From assembly GCA_029780695.1 (NCBI GenBank), contig JAKOYD010000013.1, forward strand, positions 24,330-88,329: a stretch of 64,000 nucleotides of DNA, read 5' to 3'. Made by a program: the position numbers and the translations under genes. Under the pieces are notes generated by a model. It saw only the letters and a program-made list of their open reading frames with translations, made no database searches and had not been told where the DNA came from. Positions 44,831 to 53,075 of the stretch are shown here, in pieces (position 1 is the first letter of the stretch; each line of letters starts with the position of its first letter). The DNA comes from Pseudomonadota bacterium. GTDB lineage: Bacteria > Pseudomonadota > Gammaproteobacteria > Burkholderiales > Burkholderiaceae_C.

Positions 44831-46156
44831 GCCACGACTCCCGCGCTGTTTTGCCTGAATTCGGCGCTGGCCGCCATCCCCATCCAGCACTGGACACAAC
44901 CCAGCGGCGCGCAGGTCTATCTGGTCGAAAGCATGGCCATCCCCATGCTCGATGTACAGGCCGACTTCGACGCCGGCAGCCGGCGCGATCCGGCCGATAG
45001 GGCGGGTCTGGCCAGCGTCACCGCGCTGATGGCCGGCAAGGGCGTCGCCGCACGCGACGGCCAGCCGGCGCTGGACGAAAACCAGCTGGGCGAAGCCTGG
45101 GCCGACCTGGGCGCGTCGTTTGGCGGCAGCGCGGGCGACGACCGCATGAGCTTTCAGTTGCGCACGCTGACCGAACCCGATCTGCTGCAAAAGTCGGTGC
45201 AACTGGCCGCGCGCGAGCTGGGCGATCCGGCCTGGCCCGACGACGTGTGGCAGCGCGAGCGCCAGCGCATCTCGGCGTCGATCAAGGAAGCGCGCACGCG
45301 CCCCGGCACCATCGCCGGGCTGGCCTTTCAGAAGGGCGTGTACGGCGAGCACCCGTATGGTTTTGAGACCACGCCGGAATCGCTGGCGCGCATCGTCACG
45401 GCCGACATGCGCGCGCGCTACGCCGACTTCATCCGCCCCTGCCGCGCCAAGGTCAGCCTGGTCGGCGCGGTGACGCGCGCGCAGGCCGACCAGATCGTGA
45501 CGCAATTGCTCAGCCGCCTGCCGCAGAGCGGGGCGTGCGCGCCGCTGCCGCCGGTGCCCGAAGTGGCGCCTTTGCCGGCGCCGAAAGACGAGCGCATCCC
45601 CTTCGAATCGGCGCAGGCCCACGTGCTCATCGGCCAGCCAGGCTACAAGCGCAGCGACCCCGATTTCTTTCCGCTGCTGGTCGGCAACCACATCCTGGGT
45701 GGCGGCGGCTTCACCTCGCGCCTGACCACGCAGGTGCGCGAAAAGCGCGGTTTGAGCTACAGCGTCTACAGCTACTTCGCCCCCGGCCTGCACGCCGGCG
45801 CCTTCACCGCCGGCCTGCAGACGCGGCCCGACCAGGCAGCCGAGGCACTGGCGGTGTCGCAGCAGGTGATCGCCGATTTCGTCCAAAACGGGCCGACGGC
45901 CGACGAACTGAAAGCCGCCAAGGACAACCTCATCGGCGGCTTTCCGCTGCGCCTGGACGGCAACCGCAAGCTGCTCGACAACGTGGCCAACATTGCCTGG
46001 AACAACTTGCCGCTGGACTATCTGGAACACTGGACCGAGCGCGTCAACGCCGTCACCGCCGAGCAGATCAAAGCCGCCTTCCAACGCGTGCTGCAACCAG
46101 AGAAGATGGTGACCGTCGTGCTCGGCGGCGCCGCGCCAAAGTCACAGGCCAAATAA
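44792..46156 (+). CDS. M16-family peptidase-like protein, non-catalytic partner
   Basis: 454 residues. The signal peptide MKTIKKIAARALLATTPALF is partly encoded by a family C repeat. The zinc motif HxxEH is absent: the matching helix reads GLASVTALMAGKGV. The later R-x-x-Y-type segment LTTQVREKRGLSYSVYSYFA is kept, as in the non-catalytic subunit of two-gene M16 pairs. It likely forms a heterodimer with the upstream peptidase in the periplasm. Confidence 0.92.
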   Translation: MKTIKKIAARALLATTPALFCLNSALAAIPIQHWTQPSGAQVYLVESMAIPMLDVQADFDAGSRRDPADRAGLASVTALMAGKGVAARDGQPALDENQLGEAWADLGASFGGSAGDDRMSFQLRTLTEPDLLQKSVQLAARELGDPAWPDDVWQRERQRISASIKEARTRPGTIAGLAFQKGVYGEHPYGFETTPESLARIVTADMRARYADFIRPCRAKVSLVGAVTRAQADQIVTQLLSRLPQSGACAPLPPVPEVAPLPAPKDERIPFESAQAHVLIGQPGYKRSDPDFFPLLVGNHILGGGGFTSRLTTQVREKRGLSYSVYSYFAPGLHAGAFTAGLQTRPDQAAEALAVSQQVIADFVQNGPTADELKAAKDNLIGGFPLRLDGNRKLLDNVANIAWNNLPLDYLEHWTERVNAVTAEQIKAAFQRVLQPEKMVTVVLGGAAPKSQAK

Positions 46157-46203
46157 GACGCCAGCGCAAGCTGGACGAGCGCGAGCAGCTCCTAAAGTAG
46201 GAG
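46157..46203. repeat. Family C repeat (minus orientation)
   Basis: GACGCCAGCGCAAGCTGGAC then GAGCGCGAGCAGCTCCTAAA. It begins immediately after the stop codon of the second M16 gene. Confidence 0.75.
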
Positions 46204-46240
46204 CAAAGAGCAGCGCCGGCAGGCGCGTTCACCCCATTCA

Positions 46241-46342
46241 AAAGGCCGCGGAGCAGGCCATGCGTGGGTGGCGCGGAGCGGGCTCTGCCCGGCCGCTGGC
46301 GCCGTCCCCCTTTGGGGGAAGCCGCGTCAGCGGCACAGGGGG
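46241..46342. repeat. Family A repeat, copy 5
   Basis: AAAGGCCGCGGAGCAGGCCA to GCGGCACAGGGGG, with a CCCCCTTTGGGGGA stem. It ends 2 bp from the hemerythrin stop codon. Confidence 0.9.
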
Positions 46343-46344
46343 AG

Positions 46345-46890
46345 TCACATATGCGCCAAAAACGCCGGCTGATGCCGCATGTGCAGCGACAGCCCCAGCG
46401 CCGCCATGTGGTTGCCGTTGCGGCCCAGAATCTGCTCGGACAGGGGCAGAAACTCCATCTCCTCGAAGCGCGCGTGCGCCTTGTACTGCGCCACCAGGCG
46501 GCGCACCGCTTCGCCATCCACGTCGGCCGGCTGGCCCTTGGCGAATTTTTTCAGATCGGGCTCCAGCCGGTTCCACTGCGCCTCGATGTCGCGGTGCTCG
46601 CGCGTCAACGCGTCGATCATCTGCTGCACCCGCTCGCGCTCCTCGCCCGGCGTGGCGGCGGCCAGCACGGCGGTGAACAGCTCGCGCTCTTCCTCGTCGT
46701 GGTGCTCGAAGGCGGCGGCGCGGAAGAACTTGACGATGTCCTCCGTCACCGCGCGCGCGCGCTGCGCGGGTGCCAGCAGATCGGGCAACTCGCCAAAGCT
46801 GTCCAGATGCCGCAGGATGCCGGCGTGGCAGTGCGAAAAGTTGTTCAGCGGCGCGTCGGTGTCGACGGGGTGGTGGGGTGCTTGGCTCAT
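46345..46890 (-). CDS. Hemerythrin-domain protein
   Basis: 181 residues from the ATG at 46890 (CGGAG upstream). A four-helix bundle is suggested with metal ligands in HCHAGILRHLDSF, AAFEHHDEEERELF, REHRDIEAQWNRL and YKAHARFEEMEFLPL. Such proteins bind O2 or nitric oxide with a di-iron centre or act in iron/oxygen sensing. It is convergent with the M16 pair and divergent from rsmD. Confidence 0.88.
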   Translation of the reverse strand: MSQAPHHPVDTDAPLNNFSHCHAGILRHLDSFGELPDLLAPAQRARAVTEDIVKFFRAAAFEHHDEEERELFTAVLAAATPGEERERVQQMIDALTREHRDIEAQWNRLEPDLKKFAKGQPADVDGEAVRRLVAQYKAHARFEEMEFLPLSEQILGRNGNHMAALGLSLHMRHQPAFLAHM

Positions 46891-47024
46891 GGGGGCTCCG
46901 GTCGGAAGGTGTCCACAGGTTGCAAAGGTTACCGCATGCCGGCGCCCTGCGGGTCGCCGGGGGCCCTCCATGGGGGCGATTCTTGATGCATGTCAGGCCG
47001 TGCCGGCACCGCGACAATCGCGCC

Positions 47025-47627
47025 ATGCCCCGCCGATCTGCCCCCCGCACCCCCCGCCACACCGCCCGCGCACCGCACGAAGTGCGCATCATCGGCGGCC
47101 AATGGCGCCGCACCCGACTGCCCGTGGCCGACCAACCCGGCCTGCGCCCCACGCCCGACCGTGTGCGCGAAACGCTGTTCAACTGGCTGGGGCAGGACTT
47201 GAGCGGCTGGCGCTGCGTGGACGCCTTTGCCGGCACCGGCGCCTTGGGCTTCGAGGCCGCGTCGCGCGGTGCCGCCGACGTGCTGCTGGTGGAGCAGGAC
47301 GCGGCGCTCATCGCCACGCTGCGCGCGTTGAAAGAGCGCCTGACAGCCGACACCGTGCGCGTGCAGCGCGGCGACGGCGTGGCGGCGTTGCGTGCGCTGG
47401 CGCCGGGCAGCGTCGATCTGGTGCTGCTCGACCCGCCGTTTGAAGCACCCGAGTTGTTCGCCCCGGCGCTGGCCGCGGCGGCGCGGGCCGTGCAACCGCA
47501 GGGCTTTGTCTATCTGGAGGCGCCCGCCGCCTGGCACGCCGCCGCGCTGGCCGACCACGGCCTGGCGCCGCACCGCCACCTGCACGCCGGCGCCGTGCAC
47601 GCGCACCTGCTGCGGCCGTCCGCATAA
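47025..47627 (+). CDS. rsmD: 16S rRNA (guanine(966)-N(2))-methyltransferase RsmD
   Basis: 200 residues from the ATG at 47025. SAM motif VDAFAGTGALGFEAASRGA, post-motif VEQDAALIATLRALKERL, and the catalytic DPPF in LVLLDPPFEAP identify RsmD. The N-terminal RIIGGQWRRTRLPV is the family start. It methylates 16S rRNA in the 30S subunit. Followed 22 bp later by coaD, a conserved pairing in proteobacteria. Confidence 0.95.
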   Translation: MPRRSAPRTPRHTARAPHEVRIIGGQWRRTRLPVADQPGLRPTPDRVRETLFNWLGQDLSGWRCVDAFAGTGALGFEAASRGAADVLLVEQDAALIATLRALKERLTADTVRVQRGDGVAALRALAPGSVDLVLLDPPFEAPELFAPALAAAARAVQPQGFVYLEAPAAWHAAALADHGLAPHRHLHAGAVHAHLLRPSA

Positions 47628-47649
47628 TGCTTGCCAGGAGACATTGCCC

Positions 47650-48150
47650 ATGAGCCGCCACGTCATCGCCGTCTACCCCGGCACCTTCGATCCCATCACG
47701 CTCGGCCACGAGGACATCGTGCGCCGCGCGGCCGGGTTGTTTGACGAAGTCGTGATCGCCGTCGCCACGGCGCACCACAAGAAGACGCTGTTCACCCTCG
47801 ACGAACGGCTGGAACTGGCGCGCGACGCCGCCAGCCGCCACGGCAACGTCAGCGTGGCGCCTTTTGAAGGGCTGGTGCGCGACTTCGTGGTGGCGCGCGG
47901 CGGCAAGGTGATGGTGCGCGGCGTGCGCGGCGTGACCGATTTCGACTACGAATTTCAGCTGGCCGGCATGAACCGCAATCTGGCGCCGGACGTCGAAACC
48001 ATTTTCATGACCCCCACGGCCACGCTGCAGTCGGTCAGCAGCACGCTGATCCGGGAGATATCGCAACTGGGGGGCGACGTGGCGCCGTATGTGGCGCCGC
48101 TGGTGCTGGAACGATTGAGTGCCAAGGCACTGGCGCGACGAAACGCTTGA
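47650..48150 (+). CDS. coaD: Phosphopantetheine adenylyltransferase
   Basis: 166 residues, ATG at 47650 with AGGAG upstream. Nucleotidyltransferase motif YPGTFDPITLGHEDIV (T/HxGH), RGVRGVTDFDYEFQLAGMNR and the C-terminal SSTLIREISQLGGDV are the family landmarks. It transfers AMP to 4'-phosphopantetheine, the penultimate step of CoA synthesis in the cytoplasm. Same transcript as rsmD. Confidence 0.96.
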   Translation: MSRHVIAVYPGTFDPITLGHEDIVRRAAGLFDEVVIAVATAHHKKTLFTLDERLELARDAASRHGNVSVAPFEGLVRDFVVARGGKVMVRGVRGVTDFDYEFQLAGMNRNLAPDVETIFMTPTATLQSVSSTLIREISQLGGDVAPYVAPLVLERLSAKALARRNA

Positions 48151-48172
48151 TGCGGCGGCCCGTGCGCTGCCA

Positions 48173-48238
48173 AACTATCAAATCAGGAGCTGCTTGCGCT
48201 TGCCAGACAAGCGCTGAGGGCATTTTTACTTTTCAGGT
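48173..48238. repeat. Family C repeat
   Basis: ACTATCAAATCAGGAGCTGC then TTGCGCTTGCCAGACAAGCG and CTGAGGGCATTTTTAC. It lies downstream of coaD. Confidence 0.85.
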
Positions 48239-48250
48239 TTCCACAAGTCA

Positions 48251-48343
48251 TTCACCGCAGAGGCGCAGAGAGCGCAGAGTCTCCGCAGAGGAGACACAAG
48301 ATTTCTCGGCGAACCTCTGCGCTCTCTGCGCCTCTGCGGTGAA
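48251..48343. repeat. 29-bp perfect inverted repeat (CACCGCAGAGGCGCAGAG type, family F)
   Basis: Left arm 48251-48279 begins TTCACCGCAGAGGCGCAGAG; right arm 48315-48343 is its exact inverse, ending CGCCTCTGCGGTGAA. The 35-bp loop is also partly symmetrical. It lies between the convergent coaD and fpr genes and may serve as a terminator for both. Confidence 0.92.
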
Positions 48344-48390
48344 AAGAGCGCTATCTGCGGCAACGGGCTGATCACGCACTTTTATCTGGC

Positions 48391-49164
48391 TCACTGCTCG
48401 ACAAACGCCCGCTCCACCACGAAGTCGCCTGGCGTGGTGGTGTTGCCTTCGTTGAAGTGGCGCTTTTCGAGCACGGCCTTGATGGATTTCAGCATCTCGG
48501 GGCTGCCGCACAGCATCACGCGGTCGGTGGTGGGGTTCAACTCGGGCAGGCCCAGGTCGCGCGCCATCTGGCCGGATTCGATCAGGTCGGGAATGCGGCC
48601 TTGCGTGGGGAAGGGCTCGCGCGTCACCGTGGGGTAGTACTTCAACTGCTGCGTCACCATCTCGCCCAGGAACTCGTGCTGGGGCAGTTCCTGCGTGATG
48701 TAGTCGCGGTAGGCCAGCTCGCTCACCAGCCGGCAGCCGTGCACCAGCACCACTTCCTCGAATTTCTCGTAGGTGTCGGGGTCGCGGATGATGCTCATGA
48801 ACGGCGCCAGGCCGGTGCCGGTGCCGAACATGTACAGCCGCTTGCCCGGCAGCAGGTAGTCGATCAGCAGCGTGCCCGTGGGCTTGTGGCCGACGATCAC
48901 GCTGTCGCCCGGCTGAATGTGCTGCAGGCGGCTGGTCAGCGGGCCGTCCTGCACCTTGATGCTGAGGAATTCCAGCGTTTCCTGGTAGTTGGGGCTGACG
49001 ATGGAATACGCGCGCAGCAGCGGCTTGCCGTCGACCCGCAGGCCGATCATGGTGAAGTGGCCGTTCGAAAAGCGCAGGCTCTGGCTGCGCGTGGTGGTGA
49101 AGCTGAACAGGCGGTCCGTCCAGTGGTGGACGGTGAGGACTTTTTCTTCGTCGAAGGCGGCCAT
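48391..49164 (-). CDS. fpr: Ferredoxin/flavodoxin-NADP+ reductase
   Basis: 257 residues from the ATG at 49164; the open frame further upstream is not used. FAD site RAYSIVSPN, substrate loop KPTGTLLIDYLLPG and NADP site MFGTGTGLAPF, with the C-terminal AFVEQ typical of bacterial subclass I Fpr. It moves electrons between NADPH and ferredoxin or flavodoxin. Convergent with coaD. Confidence 0.95.
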   Translation of the reverse strand: MAAFDEEKVLTVHHWTDRLFSFTTTRSQSLRFSNGHFTMIGLRVDGKPLLRAYSIVSPNYQETLEFLSIKVQDGPLTSRLQHIQPGDSVIVGHKPTGTLLIDYLLPGKRLYMFGTGTGLAPFMSIIRDPDTYEKFEEVVLVHGCRLVSELAYRDYITQELPQHEFLGEMVTQQLKYYPTVTREPFPTQGRIPDLIESGQMARDLGLPELNPTTDRVMLCGSPEMLKSIKAVLEKRHFNEGNTTTPGDFVVERAFVEQ

Positions 49165-49356
49165 GACTTGCGCGGGCGATGAGGGGAAACCCCGCATTGT
49201 CGCATTGCGCGCACCGCATGATGGGCGTTTAGGCCGACCTTCTTGTGAGCACTGGGTGAACGACAGCACCAAACAAGCAAATTTTGATATTGACCGATCC
49301 AAAAAACTTATTGGATACAATGGAGATTCCTTTTTTAGGTCATCAGGATCCAGCCC

Positions 49357-49887
49357 ATGTTGCTCACCGAAATGTTCTTGCGTGTTGGCGCGTCGTTGCG
49401 TTTTTGGAATGGCCGGCGATTGCTGCAGCTCTGCGGCCTCCTGCTCTTGGGCGGCGTGCTGCCCACGGCGCTCCACGCACAGACGTTCTCGGTCAGTCCA
49501 GCCAGCATTAACTTCGGGCCGGTGCCGGTGGGCGGATCGAGCATCGTAGATGTGATCGTTACGAACACATCTCAAATCACGCAACAGATCTCGCAGCCTT
49601 CAGGACCGCTCGATACGAAGAACTTCGCTTACGTGACCAGCTGCAACCACCCTTTGGGCCCTGGTGAATCGTGTGACATTGAGTACTATTTCAACCCGAC
49701 CGTTCCAGGCGTTCTGTCCACCACGGCGCCCATCGATTTCGGCAACGGCGTGTTCTTCACTGTGAGCCTGAGTGGAGGCGTACCCGTCCCCACGGCCGTG
49801 CCTACGCTGGGCGAATGGAGCCTGGCGCTGCTGGTCTTGCTGGCCGGCGGGTTGGCGATCCACCGGATGGGCCGGCGGCAGCCCTGA
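49357..49887 (+). CDS. IPTL-CTERM sorting-signal protein with ASPM/SPD-2/Hydin-like domain
   Basis: 176 residues. Signal peptide: core LLQLCGLLLLGGVLPTALHA with cleavage before QTFSVSP. The middle is one Ig-like domain of the ASH type: SPASINFGPVPVGGSSIVDV, with CNHPLGPGESCDIEYYF. The C-terminus is a sorting signal: VPTLGEWSLALLVLLAGGLA then a basic tail HRMGRRQP. IPTL-CTERM proteins are thought to be processed by a dedicated exosortase-type enzyme and moved to the surface. No sorting enzyme is visible here. Local AT content upstream is higher than elsewhere. Confidence 0.85.
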   Translation: MLLTEMFLRVGASLRFWNGRRLLQLCGLLLLGGVLPTALHAQTFSVSPASINFGPVPVGGSSIVDVIVTNTSQITQQISQPSGPLDTKNFAYVTSCNHPLGPGESCDIEYYFNPTVPGVLSTTAPIDFGNGVFFTVSLSGGVPVPTAVPTLGEWSLALLVLLAGGLAIHRMGRRQP

Positions 49888-50052
49888 TGCCGCGAGCCGA
49901 GCGGGCACGCTTTTTGGGTTCTCCACGGATTTGCGTGGTCGTGCGTGAAGAAAAGGCTCTCGCCAAGGCGCCAGCCGCCGCCAAGGTACGTACCTTGGCA
50001 AGGATGGCAACGCCAGCGATGGCCTTTTTGAGCGCAACCCGCAGGGAACATG

Positions 50053-50140
50053 CTTGAAAAACCGCCACTCGTCGTTGCGCTCTCAGCGCAGACGCCCGGT
50101 CTGGACGTCGTCGCGCGCCTGGATGGGCGGTTTTTCAAGC
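50053..50140. terminator. Long-stem inverted repeat, possible terminator
   Basis: GCTTGAAAAACCGCC (50053-50067) is matched exactly by GGCGGTTTTTCAAGC (50126-50140) across a 58-bp partly symmetrical loop. It lies about 165 bp after the IPTL-CTERM gene. A terminator or a small mobile-repeat relic are both possible. Confidence 0.55.
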
Positions 50141-50173
50141 AGGTTCGCAAGGCTAAAAATAGCGTGAACAGGC

Positions 50174-50344
50174 CCTAGGAGTCTGCGCGGCAGAAGAAGC
50201 GTCGGCTGCAACGCGCGAGAAAACGGTCCATCGCGGCGCTACCTCCGGCGCCCATAGCCCGGCTATGGGCTTGTCGGTACACCGAAGCTGTCCTCGTTTT
50301 TCGCGCGTTTCGCTTCGACGCCGTCTACCGCGCAGACTCCTAGG
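50174..50344. mobile_element. 171-bp MITE-like element with 17-bp terminal inverted repeats
   Basis: CCTAGGAGTCTGCGCGG (50174-50190) and CCGCGCAGACTCCTAGG (50328-50344) are perfect inverse copies. The interior is also hairpin-rich, including GCCCATAGCCCGGCTATGGG at about 50249. No coding frame. If CTAG is a target duplication, the ends are GAGTCTGCGCGG, suggesting an IS5/IS427-type MITE; this is inference. The recJ stop codon lies in the right end. Confidence 0.6.
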
Positions 50345-52046
50345 CCGCTCCCTCCACCATCAGCCGCACCCGCCGCACGCCCTGCCATTCGTCGGCCTCC
50401 AGCCGAAAGGCCAGCAGCGCGCGCGCGGGCAGCGGGTCGGTGCGGCCGAACCAGATGCCATCGACCGGCTGGCCTTGGTGGCGCAGCTTCAGCGCCAGGT
50501 GTTTTTCGCCCACCAGGCGCTGGCTGACGACCTCGACCTCTTCGCTGAACACCGGCGGCGCAAAGCCCTGGCCCCAGACCGCCGCGTGCAGCGTGTCGAC
50601 CATGTCGGGGCGGCGGTATTCGGGTGGCAGTGGGCCATCGGTTTCGAGCCGGCGCGTGAGGGTGGCGGCGTCCAGCCATTCGGCGGCGACTTGCTGCAGC
50701 GCACGGTCGAAGGTGTCGAAATGCGCTTCGGCAATGGTGCAGCCGGCCGCCATGGCGTGGCCGCCAAACTTCAGCAGCACGCCGGGGTGCCGCTTGGCCA
50801 CCAGGTCCAGCGCATCGCGCAGGTGAAAGCCGGGGATCGAGCGGCCGGAACCCTTCAATTCGTGCTGGTGGCCGGGCGCGCTGCTGGCGGCAAAGACAAA
50901 GGTCGGGCGGTGCAGCCGGTCCTTCAGCCGCGCGGCGACGATGCCGACCACGCCTTCGTGGAAGTCGGCGTTGAACACCGCCAGCGCGGGCGGCGGCGTG
51001 TCGTCCACGTCAAACAAGCCTTCGGCGATCTGCATCGCCTGCTCGCGCATGCCGCCTTCGATTTCGCGCCGCTCGCGGTTGATGCCGTCCAGCGTGCGCG
51101 CCAGCTCGTCGGCGCGCGCGGCGTCGTCGGTCAGCAGCAATTCGATGCCCAGCGTCATGTCGGCCAGCCGCCCGGCGGCGTTGACGCGCGGGCCCAGCGC
51201 AAAGCCGAAATCAAAGGTGGTCGCCTTCTGGCTGGCGCGGCCAGCTATTGAAAAAAGAGCGGTCAGGCCTGCCTGCATGTGCCCTGCGCGGATGCGGCGC
51301 AGGCCCTGCGCGACCAGGCGACGGTTGTTGGCGTCCAGCTTGACGACGTCGGCCACGGTGCCCAGCGCGACCAGCGGCAGCAGTGCGTCGAGCTTGGGCT
51401 GACTGGCCTGGTCGAACGCACCGCGCGCGCGCAGCTCGGCACGCAGCGCCAGCAGCACGTAGAACATCACGCCCACGCCGGCCATCGACTTGCTTTCGAA
51501 CCCGCAGTCGGGCTGGTTGGGGTTGACGATGACGTCGGCGTCGGGCAATTCGGGCCCGGGCAGGTGGTGGTCGGTCACCAGCACTTGCAGGCCCAGCGCG
51601 CGCGCGCGCGCCACGCCGTCCACGCTGGCGATGCCGTTGTCGACGGTGATCAGCAGGTCGGCGCCGCGGGCGGCCACGCGTTCGGCAATCGGCGCCGTCA
51701 GGCCGTAGCCGTCGACCACGCGGTCGGGCACGAGGTAGCTGACGTCGCGCGCGCCCAGCAGGCGCAGGCCGCGCACGCCCACGGCGCAGGCGGTGGCGCC
51801 GTCGCAGTCGTAGTCGGCCACGAAGCAGATGCGCCGCCCGGCGGCCATGGCGTCGGCCAGCAGCGCGGCAGCTTGGCGCGCGCCCTTCAGCCCGGCGGGC
51901 GGCAGCAGGCGCGCCAGGCCGTCGTCCAGCTCGTCGGTGCGGGTGACGCCGCGCGCCGCGAACAGGCGCGCCAGCAGCGGGTGCACGCCGGCCTGTTGCA
52001 GCGCCCAGGCAGCGCGGGGCGGAACGTCGCGTACTTCGATTTTCAT
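50340..52046 (-). CDS. recJ: Single-stranded-DNA-specific exonuclease RecJ
   Basis: 568 residues, full length. DHH family: first metal motif CFVADYDCDGATACAVG, TVDNGIASVDGV, and DHH motif VLVTDHHLPGPELPD; the DHHA1 part has LKFGGHAMAAGCTIAE. Acts 5' to 3' on single-stranded DNA in recombination and repair. The start overlaps the rpfE-like gene by 4 bp (ATGA). Its stop codon is TAG within the CTAG of the MITE-like element at 50174-50344. Confidence 0.95.
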   Translation of the reverse strand: MKIEVRDVPPRAAWALQQAGVHPLLARLFAARGVTRTDELDDGLARLLPPAGLKGARQAAALLADAMAAGRRICFVADYDCDGATACAVGVRGLRLLGARDVSYLVPDRVVDGYGLTAPIAERVAARGADLLITVDNGIASVDGVARARALGLQVLVTDHHLPGPELPDADVIVNPNQPDCGFESKSMAGVGVMFYVLLALRAELRARGAFDQASQPKLDALLPLVALGTVADVVKLDANNRRLVAQGLRRIRAGHMQAGLTALFSIAGRASQKATTFDFGFALGPRVNAAGRLADMTLGIELLLTDDAARADELARTLDGINRERREIEGGMREQAMQIAEGLFDVDDTPPPALAVFNADFHEGVVGIVAARLKDRLHRPTFVFAASSAPGHQHELKGSGRSIPGFHLRDALDLVAKRHPGVLLKFGGHAMAAGCTIAEAHFDTFDRALQQVAAEWLDAATLTRRLETDGPLPPEYRRPDMVDTLHAAVWGQGFAPPVFSEEVEVVSQRLVGEKHLALKLRHQGQPVDGIWFGRTDPLPARALLAFRLEADEWQGVRRVRLMVEGAA

Positions 52047-52999
52047 AGCTGGTCGCGCAGGCTCTGCAAGCGATCACCGGCGAAAAGGCTTGAAACCCGG
52101 TGCCAAAGTCCGGCCGCTGGCGCTAGCGTGATGGCGCGGCGCGGGCCGCTCAGGGTTAGCTTGACCGGCTGCCCCGCGCGCAGCGCAGCCAGCAGCGGCG
52201 CGGCGTGCTCGGCGTCGATGGCCTGCCAGGCGGCCGCGTGGCCGCGGGCGGTGCGCGCGGCATCGCCACGGCACAAATGGGGTGCCACCCACACGTCGGG
52301 CCGTGGTGGCAGCGGCGCGTCCAGCGCGCCCGCGCCGTCGATCCACAGCATGTTGACCGGCCACTGGCGCGCTGCCTCGCGGGCCGCGTTGACGGGGTGC
52401 GTGGCCAGCAGCATTTCCAGCTCGCTCTGAAGGCGCGCCAGCCGGCGTTGGCGCTCGGGGTTCGGGTCGTGCGGCAGGCTGGCGCGCGTCAGGGGCTGCC
52501 CGGCCGCGTGCGCGGCGCCGGGCGCCACCACGTGGCGCAGCAACTCGCCGCGCGCCAGCCACGCAGCGGGCAGCGCGTGTGCGACGGTGATGCCTTCGTG
52601 CGCCAGCAGCGGGCTGCAGGCCGCCGCCAAGGCTTGCGAATCGGCGTCGGCAAGCGCCATCTCGTCGGCACCGATCAGCTGCACGCTGTCCATGCCGATC
52701 TGGATGTGCACCGGCCGCAGCCACGCGCACGGTGTGCCGACGGTACCGCTTTCGAAGGCGGCCCAAGGGATGCGGCCCGCATCGCCCGGCAGGCCGTTGG
52801 CGCGTGCCGCGGCCAGTTCGTGCGGGTGGGCGGCGCCATCGGCATCGCAGGTGATGGTGTCGGCCACACGCAGTTGGCGCACCAGCGCCTGCAGGTTCGG
52901 CAGGGCTGGCAGCGGGGGCAGCGCGGCGCCGGCGTCGGTCTGCGGCGCGGCGCCGGGAATCAGCAGGTGACGGATGGCGAGGGACGATGAAGAGGGCAT
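52043..52999 (-). CDS. RpfE-like conserved protein
   Basis: 318 residues. The sequence, with blocks DADSQALAAACSPLLAHEGI, TVAHALPAAWLARGELLRHV and WPVNMLWIDGAGALDAPLPP, fits the COG4255/RpfE group, often mislabelled phosphoglycerate mutase. In Xanthomonas an rpfE gene also adjoins recJ, which supports the assignment. No catalytic signature is evident. Its last ~55 bp (from 52046) loosely resemble a family C repeat. Translationally coupled to recJ. Confidence 0.75.
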   Translation of the reverse strand: MPSSSSLAIRHLLIPGAAPQTDAGAALPPLPALPNLQALVRQLRVADTITCDADGAAHPHELAAARANGLPGDAGRIPWAAFESGTVGTPCAWLRPVHIQIGMDSVQLIGADEMALADADSQALAAACSPLLAHEGITVAHALPAAWLARGELLRHVVAPGAAHAAGQPLTRASLPHDPNPERQRRLARLQSELEMLLATHPVNAAREAARQWPVNMLWIDGAGALDAPLPPRPDVWVAPHLCRGDAARTARGHAAAWQAIDAEHAAPLLAALRAGQPVKLTLSGPRRAITLAPAAGLWHRVSSLFAGDRLQSLRDQL

Positions 53000-53075
53000 C
53001 GAGGGCTATTGTGCGAGATGTCAAAATCACCCCTTTTTCTTGGCGGGCCGTCGGTCCGACCGGCACTTTCGCTTC

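Noticed and set aside
51241..51285. Possible family C repeat inside recJ (CTATTGAAAAAAGAGCGGTC)
   Set aside because: The encoded residues fit normal RecJ sequence (TALFSIAGRASQKATTFDFG), and the GCGCTT core of the repeat is absent.
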